Source of the DNA: Streptomyces atratus
GTDB lineage: Bacteria; Actinomycetota; Actinomycetes; Streptomycetales; Streptomycetaceae
Length of the DNA stretch: 64,000 nucleotides
Assembly: GCF_014648655.1 (NCBI RefSeq)
Contig: NZ_BMRN01000009.1
Location: forward strand, 1-64,000
Direction: 5' to 3'
Positions 53,690 through 61,892 of this stretch are shown one piece after another. Each line of letters begins with the position of its first letter. The stretch's first letter is position 1. The translations under genes were made by a program, and so were the position numbers. Under the pieces are notes generated by a model. It saw only the letters and a list, made by a program, of their open reading frames with translations. It made no database searches and was not told the origin of the DNA.

Positions 53690-54028
53690 ATGCACGCTGA
53701 GCAGAACGGCCGCTCGGCCGACAGGCTTTCCGTGGTGTACACGGTCCACGTCATCGAGGGCGGTGAGCAGGGGTTTCTGAAGGCGTACGATCAAATACGG
53801 AATTCCGTAGCCAGCGTCCCGGGACACATCATCGACCGGCTCGGAGAACCCGTCGACGACTCCCGCCAGTGGGTGATCACCAGCGAGTGGGAGACGCCCG
53901 ACCACTTCTTCGCCTGGCAACAGAGCGAGGACCATCGCGCACTGCTGGCTCCGCTGCGCGCCTGGGTCGACCAGACCCAGTCGCTGCGATACCGGGTCAT
54001 TCAGGAGACCGTGGGGGTGAAGGCATGA
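53690..54028 (+). CDS. Antibiotic biosynthesis monooxygenase (ABM) domain protein
   Basis: 112 residues, ATG 53690 with AGGAG six bases before it. The dimeric ferredoxin-like ABM fold is visible: VYTVHVIEGGEQGFLKAYDQ, SVPGHIIDRLGEPVDDSRQW, VITSEWETPDHFFAWQQSED. ABM proteins act as cofactor-free oxygenases or as cyclase-like helpers in aromatic metabolism. It is the first of four tightly coupled genes; its stop overlaps the next start (ATGA). The preceding 284 bases (53406-53689) hold no gene and probably the operon promoter. Confidence 0.85.
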   Translation: MHAEQNGRSADRLSVVYTVHVIEGGEQGFLKAYDQIRNSVASVPGHIIDRLGEPVDDSRQWVITSEWETPDHFFAWQQSEDHRALLAPLRAWVDQTQSLRYRVIQETVGVKA

Positions 54029-54912
54029 CGCACCCCACCACTGGCCCCGTCGCCGTCCTGGGGCTCGGCACGATGGGCACCGGCCTGGCCACTCGCCTTC
54101 TCGAGCAGGGCGTACAGGTGCGGGTCTGGAACCGCACCGCGGAGCGGACCGAACCGCTCGCCCGGGCCGGCGCCGTCGCCGCAGCCCATCCGGCCGACGC
54201 CGTCGAGGGCACGAGCGCTGCCATCTGCACCGTGGCCGACGGCGATGCCCTCGCCGCCGTGCTGCACGGACCGGACGGGATCCAGGCCGGGGGCGCGTAC
54301 CCAGGAGCCCTGGTCTGCGCCAGCACGGTCGCCCCCGAAGAGGTCGTCCGCCTCACCGGCGGCATGCACTCCGTCCTGGACGTCGGCATGCTCGGCAACC
54401 GGGAGCACGCCCGCAGCGGTGAGCTGCGGCTGTTCGTCGGCGGCGAGGAACGGGTCTTCACCGCGCGGCGGCCGTTGCTCGAACTGCTGAGCAAGGAGGT
54501 CGTCCACCTCGGCGAACTCGGTTCCGGCATGCGGATGAAGCTGCTCCTCAACCTGCTGATGGGGATCGAGGTGCAGGCTCTGGCCGAGGCCGTCGAGCTG
54601 GCGGCCGCCACCGGACTCGACCGGAAGCTCGTCCTCGCAACGATTGCCGGCAGCGGCTTCGCCTCGCCCGTCATGGCGTTCAAGTCCAAGCGGCTGGCAG
54701 TCGGGCGTTTCGACAAGCCCGACTTCCGGCTGAGCCTGATGGCCAAGGACCTCCTGCTCGCTGCCGAGCAGGCTGCGGCGGCCGGACTGCGGCTCCCCCT
54801 CGTCGACGCAGCCGCCCAGACCCACGTCCGCGCCACCGACCAGGGACACGGCGACGAGGACTGTGTCGCCGTCGCCCACGCACTCACACCGAACCCGGGA
54901 ACTCACACGTGA
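54025..54912 (+). CDS. Beta-hydroxyacid dehydrogenase / imine-reductase-like NAD(P) oxidoreductase
   Basis: 295 residues from ATG 54025. The Rossmann start is VAVLGLGTMGTGLATRLLEQ, then the substrate strand LVCASTVAPEEV, the GELRLFVGGEERVF segment and the conserved lysine helix GSGMRMKLLLNLLMGIEVQA. It belongs to the 6-phosphogluconate/3-hydroxyisobutyrate dehydrogenase superfamily. The conserved Lys at GSGMRMK favours a hydroxyacid dehydrogenase over an imine reductase (which lacks it). It overlaps both neighbours by 4 bases. Confidence 0.87.
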   Translation: MTHPTTGPVAVLGLGTMGTGLATRLLEQGVQVRVWNRTAERTEPLARAGAVAAAHPADAVEGTSAAICTVADGDALAAVLHGPDGIQAGGAYPGALVCASTVAPEEVVRLTGGMHSVLDVGMLGNREHARSGELRLFVGGEERVFTARRPLLELLSKEVVHLGELGSGMRMKLLLNLLMGIEVQALAEAVELAAATGLDRKLVLATIAGSGFASPVMAFKSKRLAVGRFDKPDFRLSLMAKDLLLAAEQAAAAGLRLPLVDAAAQTHVRATDQGHGDEDCVAVAHALTPNPGTHT

Positions 54913-55883
54913 TCATCGACATCCACGGACATCTGTCCCCACCGGAGGCCGCCCGAAGCTTTCCCATGCCTCCCAGCCTGACCGACGTCGACGGAATGCT
55001 GGCCGCCCGCGCCCAGGCCGGCATCGACCTCACCATCATCGGCAGCCCGGTCGGCGCCGGCGCCATGGCGCGGGTTCCGGGCGTCGACAACTACTCGCAA
55101 CCACGAGACCGGCTCCGAAGCTTCCACGCCTGGATGTCGGGCCTGATCGCCACCTTCCCGGACCAGTTGCGCGGGTACGTGTACGCCAACCCGTTCGGCG
55201 ACGACGATCACCTGGAAGGAGTCCGGGAGACGCTGGCGGATCCCGCCTTCGTCGGCCTGATCACCACCTCCAGCGTCCACGGCGAACTGCTCGGCTCCCC
55301 GCGAGCCGACTCCTTCTTCTCACTGGCCGCCGAGACGGGAGTGCCGGTCCTGGTGCACGCCCCGGCCGAACCGATCGGCACGGACCGGGTCGACGACTTC
55401 GGCTTCGTCGAGCAGATCGGCCGGTTCGGCGACGTCACCATGGGCATGGCGATGATCGCGTTCGCGGGGTGGCTGGACAAATATCCGGGCCTGCGGCTGA
55501 TCGGTGCCACCGGCGGCGGTGCCCTGGCGCTGCTGCCGGAACGCCTGCAGACAGCGGCGCGTCCCCGGCACTGGGGCGGGGGCAAACCGCCTGCGCCGTC
55601 CTCGGCCCCGGCTCCATCCTCCACTCCGCCGTCGGCCGACCCGGGCGGCGCACTGCAGCGCATGTATGTCGACACCAGCACATTCAGTCCGGCGCACCTG
55701 GGCCTCAACGCGGAGGTGCTGGGGCCGGAGCGGATGCTGTTCGGCACGGACTCGCCACCGATGTCCGTGCCCCTGGAGGAGTTCATGCACATGATCGAGA
55801 AGCTGCCGATCGACAAGGCGTCCCAGCAGCTCATCCTCGGCGGCAATGCCGAGGCCCTCTTCGACCTCAGGAGCCGTCCGTGA
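54909..55883 (+). CDS. Amidohydrolase-2 family hydrolase/decarboxylase
   Basis: 324 residues, GTG 54909 overlapping the previous stop. The metal motif IDIHGHLSPP is at the N-terminus, with further His in VLVHAPAEPIG and the catalytic Asp in MLFGTDSPPMSVPLEEF. The fold is that of ACMSD/gamma-resorcylate-decarboxylase-like enzymes, which decarboxylate or hydrolyse small aromatic acids. An inserted Pro/Ser-rich loop (PPAPSSAPAPSSTPPSADPG, about 228-248) is unusual. In this operon it would act on an aromatic or enol acid together with the ABM protein, reductase and P450; inference. Confidence 0.85.
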   Translation: MIIDIHGHLSPPEAARSFPMPPSLTDVDGMLAARAQAGIDLTIIGSPVGAGAMARVPGVDNYSQPRDRLRSFHAWMSGLIATFPDQLRGYVYANPFGDDDHLEGVRETLADPAFVGLITTSSVHGELLGSPRADSFFSLAAETGVPVLVHAPAEPIGTDRVDDFGFVEQIGRFGDVTMGMAMIAFAGWLDKYPGLRLIGATGGGALALLPERLQTAARPRHWGGGKPPAPSSAPAPSSTPPSADPGGALQRMYVDTSTFSPAHLGLNAEVLGPERMLFGTDSPPMSVPLEEFMHMIEKLPIDKASQQLILGGNAEALFDLRSRP

Positions 55884-57124
55884 CCACTGTGGACGATCCG
55901 GTCGCCGCAGCCGAGCGGTGCACCCCCGAGTTCCGACGGAACCCGCACCCGGTCTACGCGAGCCTCAGGGACACGGCACCCGTCTGCCCCATGCGGCCGC
56001 CGCACGGCATCGATACGTACCTGATCACGCGGTACGAGGACGCGAGAGCGGCCCTGGCGGATCCGCGGCTCAGCAAGGACATGTACGGGGCCATGGACGC
56101 CTACCGGAGGATCTTCGGTGACTCGTCCGTGGCTCTGGACGACAACATGCTCAACTCCGACCCGCCCAAGCACACCCGGCTGCGCAGACTCGTCAGCTCC
56201 ACGTTCACCCCGCGTCGCGTGGACTCGCTGCGGCCGCGGATCCAGGACATCGTCGACACGCTGCTGGACAACTGTGCGACCCGCGAACCGGTCGACCTGC
56301 TGACCGCGTTCGCGTTCCCGCTGCCGATCATCGTGATCTGTGACCTGCTCGGCGTGCCGCCGGACGAACGGTCGGAGCTGCAGCGCCTGTCCACCACGGT
56401 GGCGCAGACAGGATTCAGCAAGGAATCCAAGCAGGCCCAGCAGAAGGCGGAAGAGAACCTGCACGCTTACTTCGCGGATCTCCTCTCGCGCAAGCGCAGC
56501 CGCCCGGGTGAGGACCTGCTCAGCGCGCTCACCGCGGCCCAGGACGAAAATGGCGGGCTCACCGAGCAGGAGCTGATCTCGACCGCGTTCCTGCTGATGT
56601 TCGCGGGGCACAAGACAACCGCCTACCTCATCGGCAACGCCGTCCACCATCTCCTCACCCATCCCGCCCAGCTCCGCGCCGTGCAGGAGAACCCGGAGCT
56701 GATCGGACAGACTGTGGAAGAACTGGTGCGCTTCGAGGGCTCGGTGGAGAGCGCGACGTTCCGCTTCGCGACCGAGGACGTGGAGATCGCCGGGACGCGG
56801 ATTCCGAAGGGCTCCCTGGTTCAGATCGCGCTCAGTTCGGCCAATCGCGACCCGCTGAAATTTGACTCTCCGGACGAGTTGGATGTGACGCGACCGGCGA
56901 ATGCGCAAAGTGCCCATCTGGGGTTCGGGCACGGCATCCACTACTGCCTGGGAGCGCCTCTGGCCAGACTGGAGGTGCAACTCGCTCTCACGGGTCTGTT
57001 CAGCCGTTTCCCGAGGGCGGCTCTGGCGGACCCCGGGCGCGAGGCGCCCTGGATGGAGGTTCCGTTCCCGGCCTTCCGCGGCCTCGCGGAGCTGCCTGTC
57101 GTGCTCAAGCCTGCCGTGCCGTGA
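55880..57124 (+). CDS. Cytochrome P450 (bacterial class I, CYP105/107-like)
   Basis: 414 residues from GTG 55880 (AGGAG upstream; GTGA overlap with the amidohydrolase). Conserved elements: LNSDPPKHTRLRRLVSSTFT (helix C), I-helix LMFAGHKTTAYLIG, ExxR in EELVRFEG, and the heme loop HLGFGHGIHYCLGAPLARLE with the cysteine ligand. In the I-helix the usual Glu/Asp before Thr is Lys (GHKTT), which is less common but occurs. It should hydroxylate or otherwise oxidise the product of the upstream enzymes; ferredoxin partners are not encoded here. Confidence 0.93.
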   Translation: MTTVDDPVAAAERCTPEFRRNPHPVYASLRDTAPVCPMRPPHGIDTYLITRYEDARAALADPRLSKDMYGAMDAYRRIFGDSSVALDDNMLNSDPPKHTRLRRLVSSTFTPRRVDSLRPRIQDIVDTLLDNCATREPVDLLTAFAFPLPIIVICDLLGVPPDERSELQRLSTTVAQTGFSKESKQAQQKAEENLHAYFADLLSRKRSRPGEDLLSALTAAQDENGGLTEQELISTAFLLMFAGHKTTAYLIGNAVHHLLTHPAQLRAVQENPELIGQTVEELVRFEGSVESATFRFATEDVEIAGTRIPKGSLVQIALSSANRDPLKFDSPDELDVTRPANAQSAHLGFGHGIHYCLGAPLARLEVQLALTGLFSRFPRAALADPGREAPWMEVPFPAFRGLAELPVVLKPAVP

Positions 57125-57153
57125 CCCACAGCGGGAAGACACTGGCATCCTGT

Positions 57154-57186
57154 CCGGGCCGCCTCAAAGACCCCGGGGCGGCCCGG
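57154..57186. terminator. Bidirectional terminator between P450 and MFS genes
   Basis: CCGGGCCGCC (57154-57163) pairs with GGCGGCCCGG (57177-57186), loop 13, in the interval between the convergent P450 and MFS genes. Confidence 0.7.
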
Positions 57187-57250
57187 CCGCCTCGGGGTAT
57201 CGATTCCGGATGCGGTGGCTGTCCGGCGTCCCGACCGTCGTCGTGACCGT

Positions 57251-58459
57251 TTACACCGCTGTCGGCGGCCTGCGCGCAGCGTACGTTCCCGCCCCCGCCG
57301 CCAGCAGCATCACACAGCCCGCGAAGATCAGCCCGGCTTGGCGCAGCCCCAGCCATGTGGCCATGGCGCCGACCCCCACCACCGGTACCGAGATCCCGGC
57401 GTAGGCGACGACGAAGAACGCCGAAATCGTGCCGCCACGATGCTGTGCCGGCGCCGCATCGCTGACCAGGGTGAGCGCCGCGCGAAAGGCCAGCCCCTGG
57501 CCGGCGCCGCCGCACAGGGCCCCCAGGACGAGCAGGAGCATGGATTCGGCGATCAGCGATGACGCCACGAGCAGCAGGCCCACGACGAGGATGCCGCACC
57601 CCACGGGGAGCGCGAGGCGCGCGCCGATCCGGTGTGTCAAGGACTGCCCGACGGTCGAAGCAAGGAACACGGAGAACACAACGGCGCCCGAAACAGCCAG
57701 GTTGCGTACACCCAGCGTCTGCGAAGCGAAGCTCGGCGCGACCGCCGTGAACAGCCCGAGAAGCGCGAAGCCGGCGAACGCCGCCAGCGAGGCGGGCGCG
57801 AACACGCCCTTCACCTCGGGAGGCACCGTGACTCCCTGCGGCGTCAGAGGAGGCCATCGCTTCGGCTCCGCCACGGTCTCCGGCAGGAACCAGGTGATCC
57901 CACAGGCCACAGCCACCAGCCCCAGGTGGGCCCAGAACGGCAGCATCAGCGGCCAGGGCGTGTACTGCGCGAGGAGGCCGGAGAGCAGCGGCCCGCAGCC
58001 CAGACCACCCATGTTCGCCGCGGTGGCGGCGAACCCGGCCCGCGCCTTCTGCCCCGGACCGGCCAGCTCGATGACGGCCGCTGTCGCCGCACCGCTCAGC
58101 AAGCCGGCCGCGCAGCCGGACAACAGCCGCCCCGCGAAGAGCAGAGGCAGACCGCTCTGCAGGAGGAAGCAACCCGCACTCGCGGCCGACAAAGCCATGG
58201 CGCACAGGAGCACCGGTCTGCGGCCGACCTCGTCGGAGTAGTTTCCCGCCACCAGAAGCACGGTGATGACCGCGACGGCATACACGGCGAACACAACGGT
58301 CACCACCAGCTCGGAGAACCCGATCTGTTCCTGGTAGAGCCCGTACAACGGTGTGGGCAGGGTGGTCCCGGCCATCCCGATGGCGAAAACCACTGCCGCA
58401 GCCGGATAACCCGGCCGTCGGCCGTCGCCTGCGTCCACTGCGTCCGCGCGAACGATCAC
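57251..58459 (-). CDS. Major facilitator superfamily exporter
   Basis: About 402 residues, with GTG 58459 as likely start (GGGTGG upstream; longer in-frame starts are possible). Twelve membrane segments; the loop 2-3 motif A is GNYSDEVGRRPVLLCAM. Others include GRLLSGCAAGLLSGAATAAV and the second-half GQSLTHRIGARLALPVGCGI. Drug/sugar-efflux-type MFS. It faces the P450 operon across a shared terminator, so it may export that operon's product, but co-regulation is not shown by the sequence. Confidence 0.88.
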   Translation of the reverse strand: MIVRADAVDAGDGRRPGYPAAAVVFAIGMAGTTLPTPLYGLYQEQIGFSELVVTVVFAVYAVAVITVLLVAGNYSDEVGRRPVLLCAMALSAASAGCFLLQSGLPLLFAGRLLSGCAAGLLSGAATAAVIELAGPGQKARAGFAATAANMGGLGCGPLLSGLLAQYTPWPLMLPFWAHLGLVAVACGITWFLPETVAEPKRWPPLTPQGVTVPPEVKGVFAPASLAAFAGFALLGLFTAVAPSFASQTLGVRNLAVSGAVVFSVFLASTVGQSLTHRIGARLALPVGCGILVVGLLLVASSLIAESMLLLVLGALCGGAGQGLAFRAALTLVSDAAPAQHRGGTISAFFVVAYAGISVPVVGVGAMATWLGLRQAGLIFAGCVMLLAAGAGTYAARRPPTAV

Positions 58460-58540
58460 GCACGCCACCCTATGAGCGGCCACCCACTGAAGAGGCACCC
58501 GGCACGAGGTGACGAGGCGGATTGAGGGACGTCAGGATCA

Positions 58541-58981
58541 TCAGTCCCAGAGTTTGTATGTCACGTCCCGCGGCGTCTGCGACGGCCTGCCGTCGGTGTA
58601 GGTGAGTTGCAGCCGTGTGAAGCGTTTCAGCTCAGGGTGCTTCTTCCAGGAGTCCGGGCGGTCGAGCCTGACGATGACGGGGTAGGAGTGGAACCTGCCG
58701 GCGGCACAGAAGGGCTGACAGTCATTCACTGCGTCGAGTCCTCTGCCCACAGCGGACGTGTGTCCCCAAGTGGACCACCGAAGTTCGATGAGGCGGTTGT
58801 TGCCATCGCCGCAGGCGAGCAAGAAGTCGCCGGGGCGTACTTGCGAATTCGAGAAACAGTCGACCACCACTGCATGGGCGGCCGCGGGTGACCCTGCGGA
58901 TGCGGACGCTGGTGCTACCGCTGCCGCGAGCGCTGTGGCAGCACACAGCATGACCGCTGTTGTGAACTTGTCTCTTTGCAT
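58541..58981 (-). CDS. Secreted hypothetical protein
   Basis: 146 residues from ATG 58981 (GGGGAG upstream). The signal peptide MQRDKFTTAVMLCAATALAA ends near SASAGS. The mature part has three conserved-looking cysteines plus one more (VVDCFSNSQVRPGDFLLACG, NDCQPFCAAGRF), probably forming two disulfides. It ends in a beta-rich segment (RLQLTYTDGRPSQTPRDVTY). Similar secreted ~150-residue proteins occur widely in Streptomyces with no known function. The interval 58982-59350 contains no convincing gene. Confidence 0.75.
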   Translation of the reverse strand: MQRDKFTTAVMLCAATALAAAVAPASASAGSPAAAHAVVVDCFSNSQVRPGDFLLACGDGNNRLIELRWSTWGHTSAVGRGLDAVNDCQPFCAAGRFHSYPVIVRLDRPDSWKKHPELKRFTRLQLTYTDGRPSQTPRDVTYKLWD

Positions 58982-59350
58982 ATCAGCTCCCCAGCTGCCT
59001 CTCTTCCGAGCCCGGGCGACCCCGCGGGTACGCCTCACTCGCCCCGCGCGCTGCGCGCCAGAAGCATGTGTCGGTGGCGGTGGCGCCGTGCTTTCCGCAG
59101 TTGTTCCTGAATCGACGCTACGACCGTGGCCAGGGATGCACCACCCGTACAGGCGACAGCCAGGCAGAGCAGAAGCGGAAGGAGTCCGCTCCGCCGGCAA
59201 CGGCTGGCCTTCGACGAGTGATCGACAACCTGTCCGCGGCACCCCCCGGCTTGCGCTGAAACCGCTGCACCGAGCAGGTGGTCGTAGTGGTGTGCGGGCG
59301 TAGTCTGGCCGTAACGCCTGTGTACCGCGAGTGAGCGACGGAGGCGGCGC

Positions 59351-60859
59351 ATGACCGACCCCTACGGCTTCCTCAAGACATCCCGCCGGCCCGTCCCGGC
59401 GCGTCCTGTCCAGGAGCGGCTGAGCGACTGGAACGAGGTCTACGCGGGGCAGGCGCGACTTCCGCTCGTGTCCGCGCAGGCCGGGCGTTGCATGGACTGC
59501 GGCATACCGTTCTGCCACAGCGGCTGTCCGCTGGGCAATCTCATCCCCGAGTGGAACGCGTACGCGAGGAAGGGCGACTGGTGGGCAGCGGCCGAGAGGC
59601 TGCACGCGACGAACAACTTCCCGGAATTCACCGGGCGGCTGTGCCCGGCGCCGTGTGAGGACGCCTGCGTGCTCACCATCAATGCCGATCCGGTGACGAT
59701 CAAGAATGTCGAACAGGTGATCGCCGACCAGATCTGGGCGCGCGGATACGCGACGCCGCAACCGCCCGGGCGGCTCAGCGGCAAGACCGTCGCAGTCATC
59801 GGCTCCGGCCCCGCGGGACTGGCGGCAGCACAACAACTCACCCGCGTCGGTCACACCGTCGCGGTCTACGAGCGCGCCGACCGCATCGGCGGGCTGCTGC
59901 GCTACGGCATCCCCGCGTTCAAGTTGGAGAAGCGCCACCTGGACCGCCGCATCGAGCAGATGCGGGCGGAGGGCACCAAGTTCCGCACAGGTGTGGACGT
60001 CGGCAGCGATCTCGACGCCACCGAGCTCGTGGAGCGGCACGACGCGGTCGTCATCGCCGTCGGAGCCACGGGGCAACGGGAACTGCCCGTCCCGGGCCGT
60101 GAGCTCCACGGCATCCACCAGGCCATGGACTACCTGACCCTGGCCAACAGGGTCGCTGAGGGCGACCACGACGTGCCCGTCGTCACCGCCGAGGGCAAAA
60201 ACGTGGTGATCGTCGGCGGCGGAGACACCGGCTCGGACTGTCTGGGCACCGTCCTGCGTCAGGGCGCCGCCTCCGTCGTGCAGTTGGACATCAATCCGGA
60301 GCCCGGTGACATCCGGCGGGACACCGAACCCTGGCCCGTGTATCCGAAGGTCTATCGGATATCCCATGCTCATGAAGAGGCCCGGGGGCGAGAGGGCACG
60401 GATCCGAGAGTCTTCTCCTCCGCCACCCTCAGCTTCGAAGGGGACCGGTCCGGCCAAGTGCGCGCGCTGCGACTGGCGGAAGTGGAGCCCGAGGACAGAA
60501 GGCCGCGGCTGGAGACGGAACGTGTGATTCCGGCGAATCTGGTCCTGCTCGCCCTCGGCTTCTTCGGTCCCGAACGGGGCACCGGCCTGACGCGGCAGCT
60601 CGGACTCACGCTGGACGACCGGGGGAACTTCGCCCGGAATGCTGCCTTCGCGGCCGAAACGGCAAAGTCGGCCGAGCGGGCAGCCGGCGCCGGGACCGTC
60701 GGGGTGTTCATCGCCGGTGACGCGGGACGCGGCCAGTCCCTCGTGGTGTGGGCCATCGCAGAGGGGCGGTCCGCAGCGGCCGCAACGGACCGCTATCTGA
60801 GCGGATCCACGGCGCTTCCGGCGCCCATCGCCCCACAGGACCGGCCTCTGGTCGCCTGA
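59351..60859 (+). CDS. gltD: Glutamate synthase small subunit (GltD-like oxidoreductase)
   Basis: 502 residues, ATG 59351 with GGAGG seven bases upstream. The N-terminal [4Fe-4S] domain is CMDCGIPFCHSGCPLGNLIP and CPAPCEDAC. The FAD motif is VAVIGSGPAGLAAAQQLTRV, NADPH binding is VVIVGGGDTGSDCLGTVLRQ, and the C-terminal FAD-binding GVFIAGDAGRGQSLVVWAIA. In GOGAT it passes electrons from NADPH to GltB. No gltB is adjacent, unlike the usual gltBD operon, so this is either a second copy or serves another oxidoreductase. Downstream 60860-61150 has no gene I recognise. Confidence 0.92.
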   Translation: MTDPYGFLKTSRRPVPARPVQERLSDWNEVYAGQARLPLVSAQAGRCMDCGIPFCHSGCPLGNLIPEWNAYARKGDWWAAAERLHATNNFPEFTGRLCPAPCEDACVLTINADPVTIKNVEQVIADQIWARGYATPQPPGRLSGKTVAVIGSGPAGLAAAQQLTRVGHTVAVYERADRIGGLLRYGIPAFKLEKRHLDRRIEQMRAEGTKFRTGVDVGSDLDATELVERHDAVVIAVGATGQRELPVPGRELHGIHQAMDYLTLANRVAEGDHDVPVVTAEGKNVVIVGGGDTGSDCLGTVLRQGAASVVQLDINPEPGDIRRDTEPWPVYPKVYRISHAHEEARGREGTDPRVFSSATLSFEGDRSGQVRALRLAEVEPEDRRPRLETERVIPANLVLLALGFFGPERGTGLTRQLGLTLDDRGNFARNAAFAAETAKSAERAAGAGTVGVFIAGDAGRGQSLVVWAIAEGRSAAAATDRYLSGSTALPAPIAPQDRPLVA

Positions 60860-61150
60860 CGCGGCGTCGCCGTCGGCATCCGGCCGACTGTCGGTGGACG
60901 ACCGGACCGCCCGTCGCGGGATCGCACACCTTGGTCCAGTCACGCTCGGCGAATGACGCTGCCCGGAGCCAGAGCCGTGTCGCAGGGGCCTTTCAGATCT
61001 CCTTGCGGGACGCCATGCAGCCGAACCAGTCCCGCTTCACGTAGGCGGTCCGTGGCTGCCGTATTCCGAAGGTCCGTCAGACCCTTCCAGGTGGCCGCGA
61101 GCCGTGGAAATGCACTGATTGAGACCGGACTCGTACGGGATGCTGCACAC

Positions 61151-61720
61151 GTGATTGCGCGAGGAACCGCCGTTCAGGCTGTCGAAGAACAGCTGGAGCA
61201 CGACTATCAGCAGTGGCGAGCTGCGGATGGGGACGCGATGCGGATGGCTGTGGTCCGTGTCAGGGCGCACGAGTTGGTTTGGATCGTCTCCTGGCAGTCC
61301 GAGGAATTCGTACGGACTCAGAACTCGAAGTTCATGCTGATCGGCAACGGGCCGTACCTGGTCGACCGTGTCGACGGAGGACTGCACCGGATCGGCGTCG
61401 TCTCCGCGGTAACCGGAGAGTGGGAGGCCGACTATCGAGCCCGGATACGTGGGCTACCGGTACGCACCGCAGTGGACGATCTGCACGCCGCAATACACGC
61501 AGTCGCCGCTACACACGGACGCATGCACGCTGTGCGGACCCTGCGCCGGAGTCTGCCGGTACTGTCGCCTGCGGAGGCCATCGAGTACGTGAGCGCTGTG
61601 CTGGAAGGTGATGCCCCAGCGCGCCTTGTGGCCGTGGCCACCAAGGAACTCGTTGAGCCTCTCGACCCGGTACTCGCTGTGAAAACCATTCGACCCGGTG
61701 CGCCCCGCCAGACCGGCTGA
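61151..61720 (+). CDS. YrhB/Imm35-like protein with C-terminal extra domain
   Basis: 189 residues from GTG 61151 (VIARGTAVQAVEEQLEHDYQ); GGGA lies eight bases upstream, and this start fits the beginning of the domain. Residues 1-95 resemble the YrhB/Imm35 fold: an N-terminal helix, paired strands around HELVWIVSWQSEEF and the signature MLIGNGPYLVDRVDGGLHRI. Imm35 proteins are immunity factors of polymorphic toxins, but no toxin gene is adjacent. The C-terminal ~90 residues (VDDLHAAIHAVAATHGRMHA to VATKELVEPLDPVLAVKTIR) are helical and of unknown family. Confidence 0.6.
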   Translation: MIARGTAVQAVEEQLEHDYQQWRAADGDAMRMAVVRVRAHELVWIVSWQSEEFVRTQNSKFMLIGNGPYLVDRVDGGLHRIGVVSAVTGEWEADYRARIRGLPVRTAVDDLHAAIHAVAATHGRMHAVRTLRRSLPVLSPAEAIEYVSAVLEGDAPARLVAVATKELVEPLDPVLAVKTIRPGAPRQTG

Positions 61721-61892
61721 CGTCCGGCGGCGGGCTCGTTTCGGCGCCGTGGGGCTGGGGTCGTTGTCGATGCGGCGAGCGCGGCCGCGGCCGCGCCGGG
61801 GTGGATCCGGAGCCCGCGGGTCGGCGGGCGGGTGGGGAAATGCCGCTTGCCGGGGGTCGTCGGGCACCCCAACTCTGTGGAACGCTAGGGCG

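Noticed and set aside
59035..59352. 105-codon minus-strand frame with one hydrophobic segment
   Set aside because: Overlaps the gltD start and promoter, has no ribosome site and very Arg/His-rich ends; probably chance.
58982..60943. Minus-strand frame extending the secreted protein gene at 58541 by some 650 codons
   Set aside because: It is the antisense of gltD; the real gene starts at ATG 58981 with a ribosome site and signal peptide.
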